From Arthrobacter frigidicola (GTDB taxonomy: Bacteria > Actinomycetota > Actinomycetes > Actinomycetales > Micrococcaceae), in contig QZVU01000006.1 in the NCBI GenBank assembly GCA_003602285.1, positions 124,001 to 188,000 on the forward strand: a stretch of DNA of 64,000 bases, read 5' to 3'. The notes beneath the pieces were generated by a model. The model did not search any database, was not told where the DNA came from, and saw only the letters and a list, made by a program, of their open reading frames with translations. The first letter of the stretch is position 1; each line of letters starts with the position of its first letter. The translations under genes were made by a program, and so were the position numbers. This document shows, piece by piece, positions 49,290-57,678 of this stretch.

Positions 49290-51656
49290 GTGGTCCGCAG
49301 CAACCCTCCGGTCGAGGAACCCGACGAGAAGAACGTCGAGGTCAAGGACCGACCGAAGAACTGGGCCGCCGGCGTGCCGGGGGTCTACTACTCCATGAAG
49401 CCGGCGCTCGAACACATGGGGGTTGACCGGACCCGGAAGACCCTGCTGGCGCTGAACCAGAAGGACGGCTTCGACTGCCCCAGTTGCGCCTGGCCCGACC
49501 CGAACCACCGCAAGGCCTTTGAGTTCTGCGAGAACGGAGCCAAAGCGGTCACCTGGGAGGCGACGCCCGTCGTCATCGGCTCGGAGTTCTGGGCCGAACA
49601 CTCGCTGACCGACCTGCGCGCACGCACCGAGTACTGGCTCGGTATGCAGGGCCGGCTCACCGAGCCCGTCTACAAGGCCGCCGGCGATGACCACTACCGC
49701 CCGGTCGGCTGGGACGAGGCGTTCTCGATCGTCGCCCGGAAGCTCAACTCCCTGGACTCCCCGCATGAGGCGGCCTTCTACACCAGCGGGCGGACCTCGA
49801 ACGAGGCGGCGTTCCTCTACCAGCTGTTCGTCCGTGGCTTCGGCACCAACAACCTGCCCGACTGCTCGAACATGTGCCATGAGTCCTCGGGCTGGGGCAT
49901 GGGCCAGACGATCGGCATCGGCAAGGCCACCATCACCTACGACGACTTCGCGCGCTCGGACCTGATCATCATCCTCGGCCAGAATCCGGGGACCAACCAT
50001 CCGCGCATGCTTACCGCGCTGGAGGAGGCCAAGGAGTACGGCGCGAAGATCGTCGCGGTGAACCCCCTGCCCGAGGCGGGCCTGCGCAGGTACAAGAACC
50101 CGCAGCGGGTCAGCGGCATCGTCGGGCGCGGCACCGAAATCGCCGATCAGTTTCTGCAGATCCGGCTCGGCGGTGACATGGCGCTGCTCCAGGCCGTCTC
50201 CAAGCGGGTGTTCGAGGCCGAGGCAAAGAATCCGGGCAAGGTCCTCGACCACGAATTCCTCGAGAAGCACTGCGAAGGCCTCGATGAGCTCCGCGAGCAC
50301 CTCGCCCAGCTCGACGAGCAGGCGGTGCTCGAGGCCACCGGGCTGCGCAGCGAGGAGATCGACGAACTCGCCGCGCGCTACCTGCGGGCCGAGCGGGTCA
50401 TCATCACGTGGGCGATGGGGATCACCCAGCAGAAGAAGGCGGTCCCCACCATCAAGGAGATCATCAACCTGCTGCTGCTGCGCGGCAACATCGGCAAGCC
50501 CGGCGCCGGCGCCTCCCCCATCCGCGGGCACAGCAACGTGCAGGGTGACCGCACCATGGGCATCTGGGAGCAGATGCCGTCGACTTTCCTTGACTCGCTC
50601 GGCAAGGAGTTCTCCTTCGATGTGCCGAGGGACCACGGCGTCGACTCCGTCGAAAGCATCCACCAGATGCGCGACGGGAAGATCAAGGTGCTCGTCGCCC
50701 TCGGCGGCAACCTGGTGTCGGCCATCTCCGACACACAGGTCGCCGAGGCGGCCTTCGCCAAGACCGAGATGACCGTGCAGATCTCCACCAAGCTCAACCG
50801 CTCCCACCTGATCACCGGGGAGGAGGCCCTGATCCTGCCGACCATGGGGCGCACCGAAATCGACGTGCAGGAGAGCGGGCGCCAGTTCGTCTCGGTCGAG
50901 GACACCGTATGCGCCGTCCACCCCTCATTTGGCAGCGTCGAGCCGGTGTCGCACACCCTGCTCTCCGAGCCGGCGATCATCAGCCGGCTGGCCCGCGAGA
51001 CGCTCGGCGACCGGGTGAAGGCGGACTGGGCCGGCTTCGAGAAGAACTACGACCTCATCCGCGAACACATCTCCCACGTCGTTGAGGGCTGCGAGAACTA
51101 CAACGAGCGGATCCGGCAGGACGGCGGCTTCGTGCTGCCCAACGGACCGCGGGACTCGCGGACCTTCCGCACCCCCACCGGGCGCGCCGTGCTGACGGTG
51201 AATGACCTTGAACACCTCGAGCGCCCGCCGGGCACCCTGATCCTGCAGACCGTGCGCTCCCACGACCAGTGGAACACCACCATCTACGGGCACAACGACC
51301 GCTACCGCGGCATCCGGAAGGGCCGCCACGTGGTGTTCATCAGCCCCGAGGATATTGCCGAGCTCGGCCTGTCCGACGGCCAGCAGGTCGACCTGCACGG
51401 CGTGTACGACGACGGGATCCAGCGCGTGCTGCGCGACTTCCGGGTGGTGTCCTACCCGACCGCCCGGGGCTGCGCCGCGGCCTACTACCCGGAGGCCAAC
51501 GTCCTGGTCCCGCTGGACTCGGTGGCCGAGGGAAGCAACACTCCGGTGTCGAAGGCGGTCCTGATTCGCATCGAGCCGACTGCTGGTGACGCTGCGGGTG
51601 AGGAGGCTGGTGACGCGGCGGACGCGAAGGCTGGTTCCGCGGCGGCGCCTGCCTGA
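49290..51656 (+). CDS. FdhF/YdeP-family molybdopterin oxidoreductase
   Basis: A 788-residue bis-MGD enzyme. FDCPSCAWPDP near residue 62 supplies two cysteines, NMCHESSGWGMG is the active-site region that lacks the cysteine/selenocysteine of formate dehydrogenases, and ILGQNPGTNHPRML and RGHSNVQGDRTMGIW bind the cofactor. The C-terminal molybdopterin dinucleotide-binding domain ends near residue 760, followed by an Ala/Glu-rich tail. YdeP confers acid resistance in E. coli. GTG at 49290 has AAGGGAAG upstream; GTG 24 nt earlier is the alternative. Confidence 0.87.
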   Translation: MVRSNPPVEEPDEKNVEVKDRPKNWAAGVPGVYYSMKPALEHMGVDRTRKTLLALNQKDGFDCPSCAWPDPNHRKAFEFCENGAKAVTWEATPVVIGSEFWAEHSLTDLRARTEYWLGMQGRLTEPVYKAAGDDHYRPVGWDEAFSIVARKLNSLDSPHEAAFYTSGRTSNEAAFLYQLFVRGFGTNNLPDCSNMCHESSGWGMGQTIGIGKATITYDDFARSDLIIILGQNPGTNHPRMLTALEEAKEYGAKIVAVNPLPEAGLRRYKNPQRVSGIVGRGTEIADQFLQIRLGGDMALLQAVSKRVFEAEAKNPGKVLDHEFLEKHCEGLDELREHLAQLDEQAVLEATGLRSEEIDELAARYLRAERVIITWAMGITQQKKAVPTIKEIINLLLLRGNIGKPGAGASPIRGHSNVQGDRTMGIWEQMPSTFLDSLGKEFSFDVPRDHGVDSVESIHQMRDGKIKVLVALGGNLVSAISDTQVAEAAFAKTEMTVQISTKLNRSHLITGEEALILPTMGRTEIDVQESGRQFVSVEDTVCAVHPSFGSVEPVSHTLLSEPAIISRLARETLGDRVKADWAGFEKNYDLIREHISHVVEGCENYNERIRQDGGFVLPNGPRDSRTFRTPTGRAVLTVNDLEHLERPPGTLILQTVRSHDQWNTTIYGHNDRYRGIRKGRHVVFISPEDIAELGLSDGQQVDLHGVYDDGIQRVLRDFRVVSYPTARGCAAAYYPEANVLVPLDSVAEGSNTPVSKAVLIRIEPTAGDAAGEEAGDAADAKAGSAAAPA

Positions 51657-51761
51657 AAATTCCGCGGGATTTTCCGGTGGAGATGTCGATCCGGGGCTGC
51701 TCCGGCCGTCATGGGGATACGGGACGCACCCCGCGCCCGCCGAATGCGAAAGGCCACAACC

Positions 51762-52139
51762 ATGCGTTACTCCCTGCTCCTGAATAACCCCGAGCCCGCC
51801 GACGTGGGCATCACCGAAGAAGACATGGCCCCCTTCCGGGAAGCCTTCGATGCGTATGCGAAGTCGCTCGACGCCGCCGGCGTCCTCGTCGCCGCGGAGA
51901 TCCTCAAGCCCGCCGAGATGACTACGACGGTGACGCTGCGGACGGGCACCCTCTCCATCCAGGACGGCCCGTTCGCCGACACCAAGGAAAAGCTCGCGGG
52001 TGCCTTCGTCATCGACGTCCCGGACCTGGACGCGGCGCTCGCCTGGGCCTCCAAGTGTCCGGGCGCCCAGTACGGGGTGATCGAGATCCGCCCGTCAGCG
52101 ATCTCCTTCCGCGAGGGACAGTGGCAGGAACCGGGCTGA
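51762..52139 (+). CDS. YCII-related DGPF-domain protein
   Basis: A 125-residue ferredoxin-like-fold protein. It carries the DGPF motif at SIQDGPFADTKEKLAGAF (about residues 66-83) and ends with VIEIRPSAISF. DGPF proteins pair with ECF42 sigma factors, as here. The start at 51762 has GAAAGGCCAC upstream. It overlaps the sigma gene by 19 nt, so translation is coupled. Confidence 0.9.
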   Translation: MRYSLLLNNPEPADVGITEEDMAPFREAFDAYAKSLDAAGVLVAAEILKPAEMTTTVTLRTGTLSIQDGPFADTKEKLAGAFVIDVPDLDAALAWASKCPGAQYGVIEIRPSAISFREGQWQEPG

Positions 52140-53569
52140 GCACTGCCGAGGCGCGGGCTCGGGCCGAGTCCGTGGCCCGCGCCTCCTACGGCCGCCTGCT
52201 CGCCCTGCTCGCCGCACCCACCGGCGACCTTCAGGCCGCCGAGGATGCCCTGGCCGACGCGTTCCTCCGCGCGCTGACCACCTGGCCGGTTTCGGGCATC
52301 CCCGAGAACCCCGAGGCCTGGCTGTTCACGGTGTCGCGCAACCGGCAGCGGGACCGCTACCGGTCGGCGGCGTACCGCACCTCGGTGCCGTTGGAGCCCG
52401 ACGCCGGTTCCTCCGGAGCCGGTCCCCCGGGAGGCACGGCGCGGAGGACGGGCCCTCGAGGGGTCGTCCCCTCACCCGTCGGGTCCGGCTCTGCCCTGCC
52501 GGGCGCGGTGCACTGGGACGAGGTCGACGTCGAGGCGATTCCGGACCGACGGCTTGCCCTGCTCTTCGTCTGCGCCCACCCGGCGATCGACCCGGGCGTC
52601 CGCACGCCCCTGATGCTCCAGGTCGTCCTCGGCGTTCCGTCTGAGCGGATCGCCTCGGCCTTCGCCGTTCCGGCCCCGGCGATGGCGCAGCGCCTCGTGC
52701 GCGCCAAGCGGCGCATCCGAGAGGCCCGCATTCCCTTCGTCCTGCCCGACACCACGGTGTTGAAGCAGCGCCTGGCCGCGGTGCTCGAGGCGGTGTACGG
52801 CGCGTATGCCCTCGACTGGCGGAGCCCACTGCCGGGCGCCCGAAGAGTGCGGGCGGGAGCTGGGATGGGTGAACCATCCGGGGCGGACGCCGGGGCTCAC
52901 TCCCAGGCCGATGCCGATGCCGACCCTCCCGAGAGCCTCGCCGCCGAAGCGCTGTACCTTGCGACAGTCCTTGCGGAGTTGCTTCCCGACGAGCCGGAGG
53001 TGCACGGACTGGCAGCGCTGATCTGCCTGTCGCTGGCCCGGGGAACTGCGCGTACTGCGTCGGCCGGAGGGTTTGTTCCCCTCGCCCTTCAGGACACCAG
53101 TCTTTGGGATCGTGAGTGGATCGCCCGCGGAGAAGAACACCTGCGGCGGGCGCACTCTTTGGGACGGATCGGAAGGTTTCAGCTCGAGGCCGCGATGCAG
53201 TCGGTCCATTGCGCTCGCGCCCGGACCGGGAGGACCGACTGGCAGGCGCTGCTCCGTCTCAACGAGGCCCTGGTGGCTCTCATGCCGACTCTCGGAGGGA
53301 TCGTCTCACTCGCCTCCACTCTGGGCGAGGCATCCGGCCCGGACGCGGCCTTGTCCTTCCTCGACGCGGCCAACGCTCCAGCTCTTGAAGATTTCCAACC
53401 GGCCTGGGCAACCCGAGCGCACCTGCTGGCCGAGGCGGGCCGGGCCACGGAAGCTGCGGCAGCCTACGGCAGGGCCCTTGCATTGACGACCGATCCGGCA
53501 CTGCGCGGCTTCCTCGAGCAGGCCCTGGAGCGCCTCACAGCAGTGCCGCCGTCAGTCGACACCGTCTAA
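52121..53569 (+). CDS. ECF sigma factor with C-terminal helical repeats (ECF42 type)
   Basis: A 482-residue sigma factor. Region 2 lies at about 15-85 (LQAAEDALADAFLRALTTWPVSGIPENPEAWLFTVSRNRQRDRYR), then a linker rich in Gly/Pro, region 4 (LVCAHPAIDPGVRTPLMLQVVLGVPSERIASAF-like and RLVRAKRRIREA), and a long C-terminal TPR-like domain (from ARGEEHLRRAHSLGRIGRFQLEAAMQSVHCAR onward). No anti-sigma gene is present, as is typical of ECF42, where the C-terminal domain is thought to be regulatory. GTG at 52121 has GCGAGGGA upstream. Confidence 0.87.
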   Translation: MAGTGLSTAEARARAESVARASYGRLLALLAAPTGDLQAAEDALADAFLRALTTWPVSGIPENPEAWLFTVSRNRQRDRYRSAAYRTSVPLEPDAGSSGAGPPGGTARRTGPRGVVPSPVGSGSALPGAVHWDEVDVEAIPDRRLALLFVCAHPAIDPGVRTPLMLQVVLGVPSERIASAFAVPAPAMAQRLVRAKRRIREARIPFVLPDTTVLKQRLAAVLEAVYGAYALDWRSPLPGARRVRAGAGMGEPSGADAGAHSQADADADPPESLAAEALYLATVLAELLPDEPEVHGLAALICLSLARGTARTASAGGFVPLALQDTSLWDREWIARGEEHLRRAHSLGRIGRFQLEAAMQSVHCARARTGRTDWQALLRLNEALVALMPTLGGIVSLASTLGEASGPDAALSFLDAANAPALEDFQPAWATRAHLLAEAGRATEAAAAYGRALALTTDPALRGFLEQALERLTAVPPSVDTV

Positions 53570-53608
53570 CTATCTCCCGCCGAACGCAGCCCCTACTCCC
53601 GCCGAAAC

Positions 53609-53653
53609 TGCAGCTCACCACCCTTTGAAGCGGGCTTTCGGTGGTGAGCTGCA
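53609..53653. terminator. Bidirectional terminator between convergent genes
   Basis: TGCAGCTCACCACC (53609-53622) pairs perfectly with GGTGGTGAGCTGCA (53640-53653), 14 bp over a 17-nt loop with a TTT stretch, between stops at 53569 (+) and 53669 (-). Confidence 0.8.
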
Positions 53654-53668
53654 CACTCAATGCGCAAG

Positions 53669-53983
53669 CTACTGCGCGGTGCCGGTCCAGCCTTCTTCTT
53701 CGCGGTCGTCGCCCGTGGCAAGCACCCGCAGCACGGTGGAGGCGGCCTTCTGCACCGCCTCGTCCGCACCCTTGCGGCCCTTGGTGTTGACGGTGCCCGC
53801 GGCATATCCGACGAGGAACGCGCTGATGGCTCCCGCGTTCGGCGAGACCGCGGCCGAGGACCGATCGGCCACCTCAAGGATCTTGGCGGAGTCCACCTCG
53901 AGGTCGAGGATCTGCAGCGCCTGGGTCAGGGTGCGGCTCCAATCGCTGAGCTCGCGTTCCTCTGCGTCGGGACTTGTTGTCAT
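53669..53983 (-). CDS. DUF6457-type small protein (molybdopterin-associated)
   Basis: A 104-residue protein: EERELSDWSRTLTQALQILDLEVD, ILEVADRSSAAVSPNAGAISAFLVGYAAG and ASTVLRVLA make it a small helical family that often lies beside molybdenum-cofactor genes in actinobacteria (from memory). It neighbours the YdeP-like molybdoenzyme gene region. GAAGGAGAAGC lies 6 nt before the start at 53983; the longer reading to 54016 has no such site. Function unknown. Confidence 0.65.
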   Translation of the reverse strand: MTTSPDAEERELSDWSRTLTQALQILDLEVDSAKILEVADRSSAAVSPNAGAISAFLVGYAAGTVNTKGRKGADEAVQKAASTVLRVLATGDDREEEGWTGTAQ

Positions 53984-54087
53984 CGCTTCTCCTTCGAAAC
54001 GCTCCGCTGCGGACATCTTCTAGGGATAGCACCGCAGGAGGCGCTCCACAACGAAAAGTTGGAAGCGCCTCCCCTGCGTCGGCCCGG

Positions 54088-54996
54088 CTACTTGACGGCT
54101 CCCGCGGTCAGCCCGCCGATCAGCCGCTTCTCGATGAGTGCGAAGAGGATGATCACGGGGATGATCGCCACGATCGAGATGCCGAACACGTACTGCCAGC
54201 TCGTCGCGTACTGACCGATGAACTTCGTCAGCGCCACCGACAGCGGCTGGTTCTCCGCCGTGGACATGATCACCAGGGACGCAGCGAACTCGTTCCAGGA
54301 GGAGACGAAGGTGAAGATGATCGCCGTGACGATGCCCGGCCAGACAAGGGGCAGGTTCACGGTGAAGAGGACCTTGAGCCGGCCGGCGCCGTCGAGCTGG
54401 GCCGCCTCGTCGATCTCCTTGGGGATGCCGGCAAAGAAGCTGTGCATGATCCACAGCGCGAACGAAAGGTTGAAGGCGGCGTTGATCAGGATCATCGCCA
54501 GCCACGTGTCGTTGATGTCGAGGACAAGCATCTGCCGGAACAGCCCCGCGGTGAGGACCGCCGGCTGCAGCATCTGCGTCACGATGACGAGGAACAGGAA
54601 CGCGATCTTTCCCGGGAAGCGGAAACGCGCCGTGTAGTAGGCCGCGGGCGTGGCAACCAGGAGCACGAGCAGCGTCGCAAAGATCGAGATGATCAGTGTT
54701 GAGATGAGGTTGAACGGCAGGGGGGTCTCGGGCGTCGACCACATCGACGCGTAGTTCCCGAACTGAAGGCCGTCCTGCGGGAAGTACCGCGGCGGCACCC
54801 GCAGGATTTCCGGCCGGGTCTTGAGGGAGCCGACCAGCATGATGAGGTACGGCGTCAGGAAAACCAGCGCGATGATGACGCCGACCGCAATGCGCAGGCC
54901 GAGCCGCCGTCCGCTGATGCCGTCGGGCCCGTACTTGCGGACACGGTCCTGCCGCACCGGCGGGATGGTGGCTTTCGCCGGAGCGCTCACTGACAC
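54088..54996 (-). CDS. Amino-sugar ABC transporter permease 2 (MalG-like)
   Basis: A 302-residue permease with six membrane segments and EAA loop GIPKEIDEAAQLDGAGRLKVLFTVNLPLVWPG at about 193-224. The GTG at 54996 has GAAGGAG upstream and lies one base after the permease 1 stop. It ends the minus-strand importer operon. The ATPase is not encoded here. Confidence 0.87.
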   Translation of the reverse strand: MSVSAPAKATIPPVRQDRVRKYGPDGISGRRLGLRIAVGVIIALVFLTPYLIMLVGSLKTRPEILRVPPRYFPQDGLQFGNYASMWSTPETPLPFNLISTLIISIFATLLVLLVATPAAYYTARFRFPGKIAFLFLVIVTQMLQPAVLTAGLFRQMLVLDINDTWLAMILINAAFNLSFALWIMHSFFAGIPKEIDEAAQLDGAGRLKVLFTVNLPLVWPGIVTAIIFTFVSSWNEFAASLVIMSTAENQPLSVALTKFIGQYATSWQYVFGISIVAIIPVIILFALIEKRLIGGLTAGAVK

Positions 54997-54997
54997 C

Positions 54998-55927
54998 TCA
55001 GGTCTCCTTCATGGGCTTGACGACCTTCACGTACACCGCAACGATCAGAATGACGACGGCGAAATTCACGACGCTGAGGGCGCTGGCGATGTCGAGCCGC
55101 CGATCGAACTGGAGCACCTTGAAGATATAGGTCATGAGGGTGTCCGCGCTGTAGCCGGGGATTGACCCGGTCATGATGCGCAGGATCGGCAGGTTGTTGA
55201 ACACATTAATCACATTGATTAGCACGGCGACGGCGAGCGCACCGCGCAGCTGCGGCAGCACGACGCTGAAGTAGGTGCGGACCGGGCCCGCGCCATCCAT
55301 CTTCGCGGCCTCAAGGGCATCGGACGGCACGGCCTGCAGCCCGGCGAGCAGGGTGTAGGTGGTGAACGGGATCGAGACGAAGATTCCGACGACGATCGCG
55401 GCCCCCAGGGCCGTCGCGACGTTCTTGGTGAACCCATAGGTTGAATCGAGGAGTCCGATGTCAACGAGGAAGGAATTCATGATGCCGTAGTCGCGGTCAA
55501 GGCCGTAGTAGAAGACGGTCGTCGTCATGACGACGCTTGCCGCCCAGGGGACGATGACCGCCATCCTCACCAGGGTCCGGCCGGGGAAGGGCTTGTTGAG
55601 GAAGTTGGCGAGCAGCAGGGAGAGGACGACTGTCACCGAGACGACGACGATCACCCAGACGAAGGTGTTGAGCAGGACCCGTGGCAGGTTCGGGTCGGCG
55701 AAGACGGTGGCGAAGTTTTCGAAGCCGACGCCTTCGACGTTCGTTCCGGCCTGGCTGATCCGCCGTGTCGAGGAGTAGATCATGTACGCGGCGGGGAAGA
55801 GGACTACTCCGAAGATCAGGAGCAGGACCGGGCCGACCCAGGGAAGGGCCGCCCACAGGCTGTCCCGGTTCTGGGGACCACCGCCGCGTTTCCGTTCCCG
55901 GATGACCGGGGGTGTCAAAGTGCTCAT
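54998..55927 (-). CDS. Amino-sugar ABC transporter permease 1 (MalF-like)
   Basis: A 309-residue permease: basic N-terminus, then six membrane segments; EAA loop AVPSDALEAAKMDGAGPVRTYFSVVLPQLRG at about 205-235. It follows the binding-protein gene after a 107-nt gap holding a strong hairpin (55954-55989) that probably lowers permease expression relative to the binding protein. Confidence 0.87.
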   Translation of the reverse strand: MSTLTPPVIRERKRGGGPQNRDSLWAALPWVGPVLLLIFGVVLFPAAYMIYSSTRRISQAGTNVEGVGFENFATVFADPNLPRVLLNTFVWVIVVVSVTVVLSLLLANFLNKPFPGRTLVRMAVIVPWAASVVMTTTVFYYGLDRDYGIMNSFLVDIGLLDSTYGFTKNVATALGAAIVVGIFVSIPFTTYTLLAGLQAVPSDALEAAKMDGAGPVRTYFSVVLPQLRGALAVAVLINVINVFNNLPILRIMTGSIPGYSADTLMTYIFKVLQFDRRLDIASALSVVNFAVVILIVAVYVKVVKPMKET

Positions 55928-55953
55928 GGGGTGCGGACCGTTCCTTGGGGAAC

Positions 55954-55989
55954 GCAGGGGAGCCGCCCGGACCGGGCCGGCTCCCCTGC
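55954..55989 (-). terminator. Intercistronic attenuator/hairpin in the importer operon
   Basis: GCAGGGGAGCCG pairs perfectly with CGGCTCCCCTGC (12 bp); the loop contains the smaller stem CCCGG/CCGGG. It lies between the binding-protein stop and the permease start and fits a differential-expression element. Confidence 0.7.
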
Positions 55990-56034
55990 TGGGTAGATAC
56001 CTATGCCGAAAAGGTGCTGCTGGTAACCCGCGGG

Positions 56035-57279
56035 TCAGCCGGCAGCGTCGGCCTTGGCCTGGATCTGGTCCAGTACCGTCTTGGCGTCCTGGTCCTCAAG
56101 CTGGCCCATGAGCGACTTGAAGGCGCCATCAGTTGCGTTCCACGCCGGGTTGGACGTGGGGTAGAACTGTGCGTCGGGGAGCATCTCGAGGAACGGCTTC
56201 AGGACCTCGTTGGATGCCATTTCCTCGGCACCGCTCTTGGTGGTGGGAAGGAATCCCTCGGCCTCGACCCACGGCACGTAGGTGCCGGTTTCGAAGAAGA
56301 AGTCCATGAACTGCGTGATGGCTTCCTGCTTGTCGTCATCGTTCTTGAAGGCCATCAGGCGGTCTGCGACTCCGAGGGTTGCAGGCTCCCCGGTGTTCGT
56401 AGGAACGTTTGCAACACCGTAGTTGAGGTCGGGGTTTTCCTTGTCGATCTGGCCCACGGTCTGGGGCAGGGCGTAAACCATTCCGATCTTTCCCTGGGCG
56501 AAGACGTTGATCATCGGAGTGCGCTGGGTGGCGCCGGGGTCGGGCTGGGTGACGCCGTCGGTGATCATTTTCTTCATGAACTCGGCAGCTTCGACGTTCT
56601 CGGGGGTGTTGACGGTGATTTCGGATTCGTCTCCGAATCCGCCGCCGTTGCCCGCGAACCAGATGAGGCTTTCACCCTGGGCTTCCTCTGAGCCCAGCGG
56701 CATACCGTAGCCGGGCGTTCCCGTGTCGGTGATCTTCTTGGCCGCGTCGTAGAGCTCATCCCAGGTCTTCGGCGGCTCGGCAACGCCGGCCTCCTCCATC
56801 AGGTCCTTGTTGTAGAACAGGGCGCGGGCGGAGGCGAGCAGCGGAAGGCCGTACTGGGTTCCCTCAAAGGATTCGTTCTCGACGAAGGACTCCTGGAAGT
56901 CGCCGATGATGTCCCCGGAGGCGATGTCCTCGGCCGGGTAGAGCAGTCCCTCGGCCGCAAAGGCCGAGAAGGCACCGCCGTTGTAGATGTCGGGGGCCTC
57001 ACCTGACTGGATCTTGGTCTGCAGCACAGACTCGAGGTTCTCCCAGGATTCAATCTGCAGGTTCACGGTGACGCCGTCGTTGGCGGCTTCGAACTCCTCG
57101 ACGACTCCTTCCCACAGCGCCTTGGTGTTATCGGAGTAGCTCGGAACGAGCATATCGATCGTGGTGTCTCCGCCTTCGCCTTCCGCTTCGGAGCCACCCC
57201 CGCCAAAGCCGCAGGAGGTGACCATCAGGGTCCCGGCGGCGACGGCAGCCACGAGACCTTTGCGGAGTCTGCTCTTCAT
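56035..57279 (-). CDS. Amino-sugar ABC transporter substrate-binding lipoprotein
   Basis: A 414-residue COG1653 protein. The signal peptide ends in a lipobox, VTSCGFGGGG, with lipidated Cys at about 23. DTTIDMLVPSYSDNTKALWEGV and VTVNLQIESWENLESVLQTKIQSGEAPDI form the ligand cleft. GAAAGAGGAATTC lies before the start at 57279. A promoter and operator-like inverted repeat lie at 57443-57471. Substrate, from the opposing operon, is inferred to be galactosamine or N-acetylgalactosamine. Confidence 0.88.
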   Translation of the reverse strand: MKSRLRKGLVAAVAAGTLMVTSCGFGGGGSEAEGEGGDTTIDMLVPSYSDNTKALWEGVVEEFEAANDGVTVNLQIESWENLESVLQTKIQSGEAPDIYNGGAFSAFAAEGLLYPAEDIASGDIIGDFQESFVENESFEGTQYGLPLLASARALFYNKDLMEEAGVAEPPKTWDELYDAAKKITDTGTPGYGMPLGSEEAQGESLIWFAGNGGGFGDESEITVNTPENVEAAEFMKKMITDGVTQPDPGATQRTPMINVFAQGKIGMVYALPQTVGQIDKENPDLNYGVANVPTNTGEPATLGVADRLMAFKNDDDKQEAITQFMDFFFETGTYVPWVEAEGFLPTTKSGAEEMASNEVLKPFLEMLPDAQFYPTSNPAWNATDGAFKSLMGQLEDQDAKTVLDQIQAKADAAG

Positions 57280-57442
57280 GAATTCCTCTTTCAGGTGATA
57301 TTTCGAGTGATGGCACCGACGCGGAAAGTTCGAATCCGGACGGGCATGACGGCCGCGGGCGTGACCCGGGAGTCGGCAACATGATGGTTTTTTGTGATAC
57401 GTGAAGGCGTCCCCCAATCACAAGGAATCACCTAATGCAGAA

Positions 57443-57471
57443 ATAATGACGTGATGTGGGTCTCACGTCAA
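57443..57471 (-). promoter_or_regulatory. Promoter of the amino-sugar importer
   Basis: On the minus strand TTGACG (57466-57471) and CATTAT (57443-57448) have an exact 17-nt spacer, about 165 bp upstream of the binding-protein start. Confidence 0.6.
57447..57470. promoter_or_regulatory. Inverted repeat operator in the importer promoter
   Basis: TGACGTGA-N8-TCACGTCA has perfect 8-bp arms and covers the -35 and most of the spacer of the promoter above, an ideal repressor site, likely for the DeoR protein at 61502. Confidence 0.6.
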
Positions 57472-57678
57472 GAGAAACGCGCTGAGGGTTCGCACTGGCT
57501 TTTCGCCTAGTCCCTGCGGTGCCCGACGGCAAAGGAGGAGGGCGGGCCGCGGGAGGCGGGAGCGTTTCCGGTCATGATCGCAGTTGAGCACTGGACATCT
57601 GCTTCGATCACCGTTCATCATGGGAGCAGCATTCCTCATCCTTCCAGCACCGGGCACCTCCGCCCGAAGGAGATCCCC

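Larger units (their letters stand above)
57280..57678. other. Divergent promoter region of the amino-sugar locus
   Basis: This 399-bp gap contains the minus-strand promoter and inverted repeat (57443-57471) and no convincing gene. The plus-strand start at 57679 has AAGGAGATC, but I found no plus-strand promoter strong enough to call; TTGAGC at 57584 is a weak -35 candidate. Confidence 0.5.
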
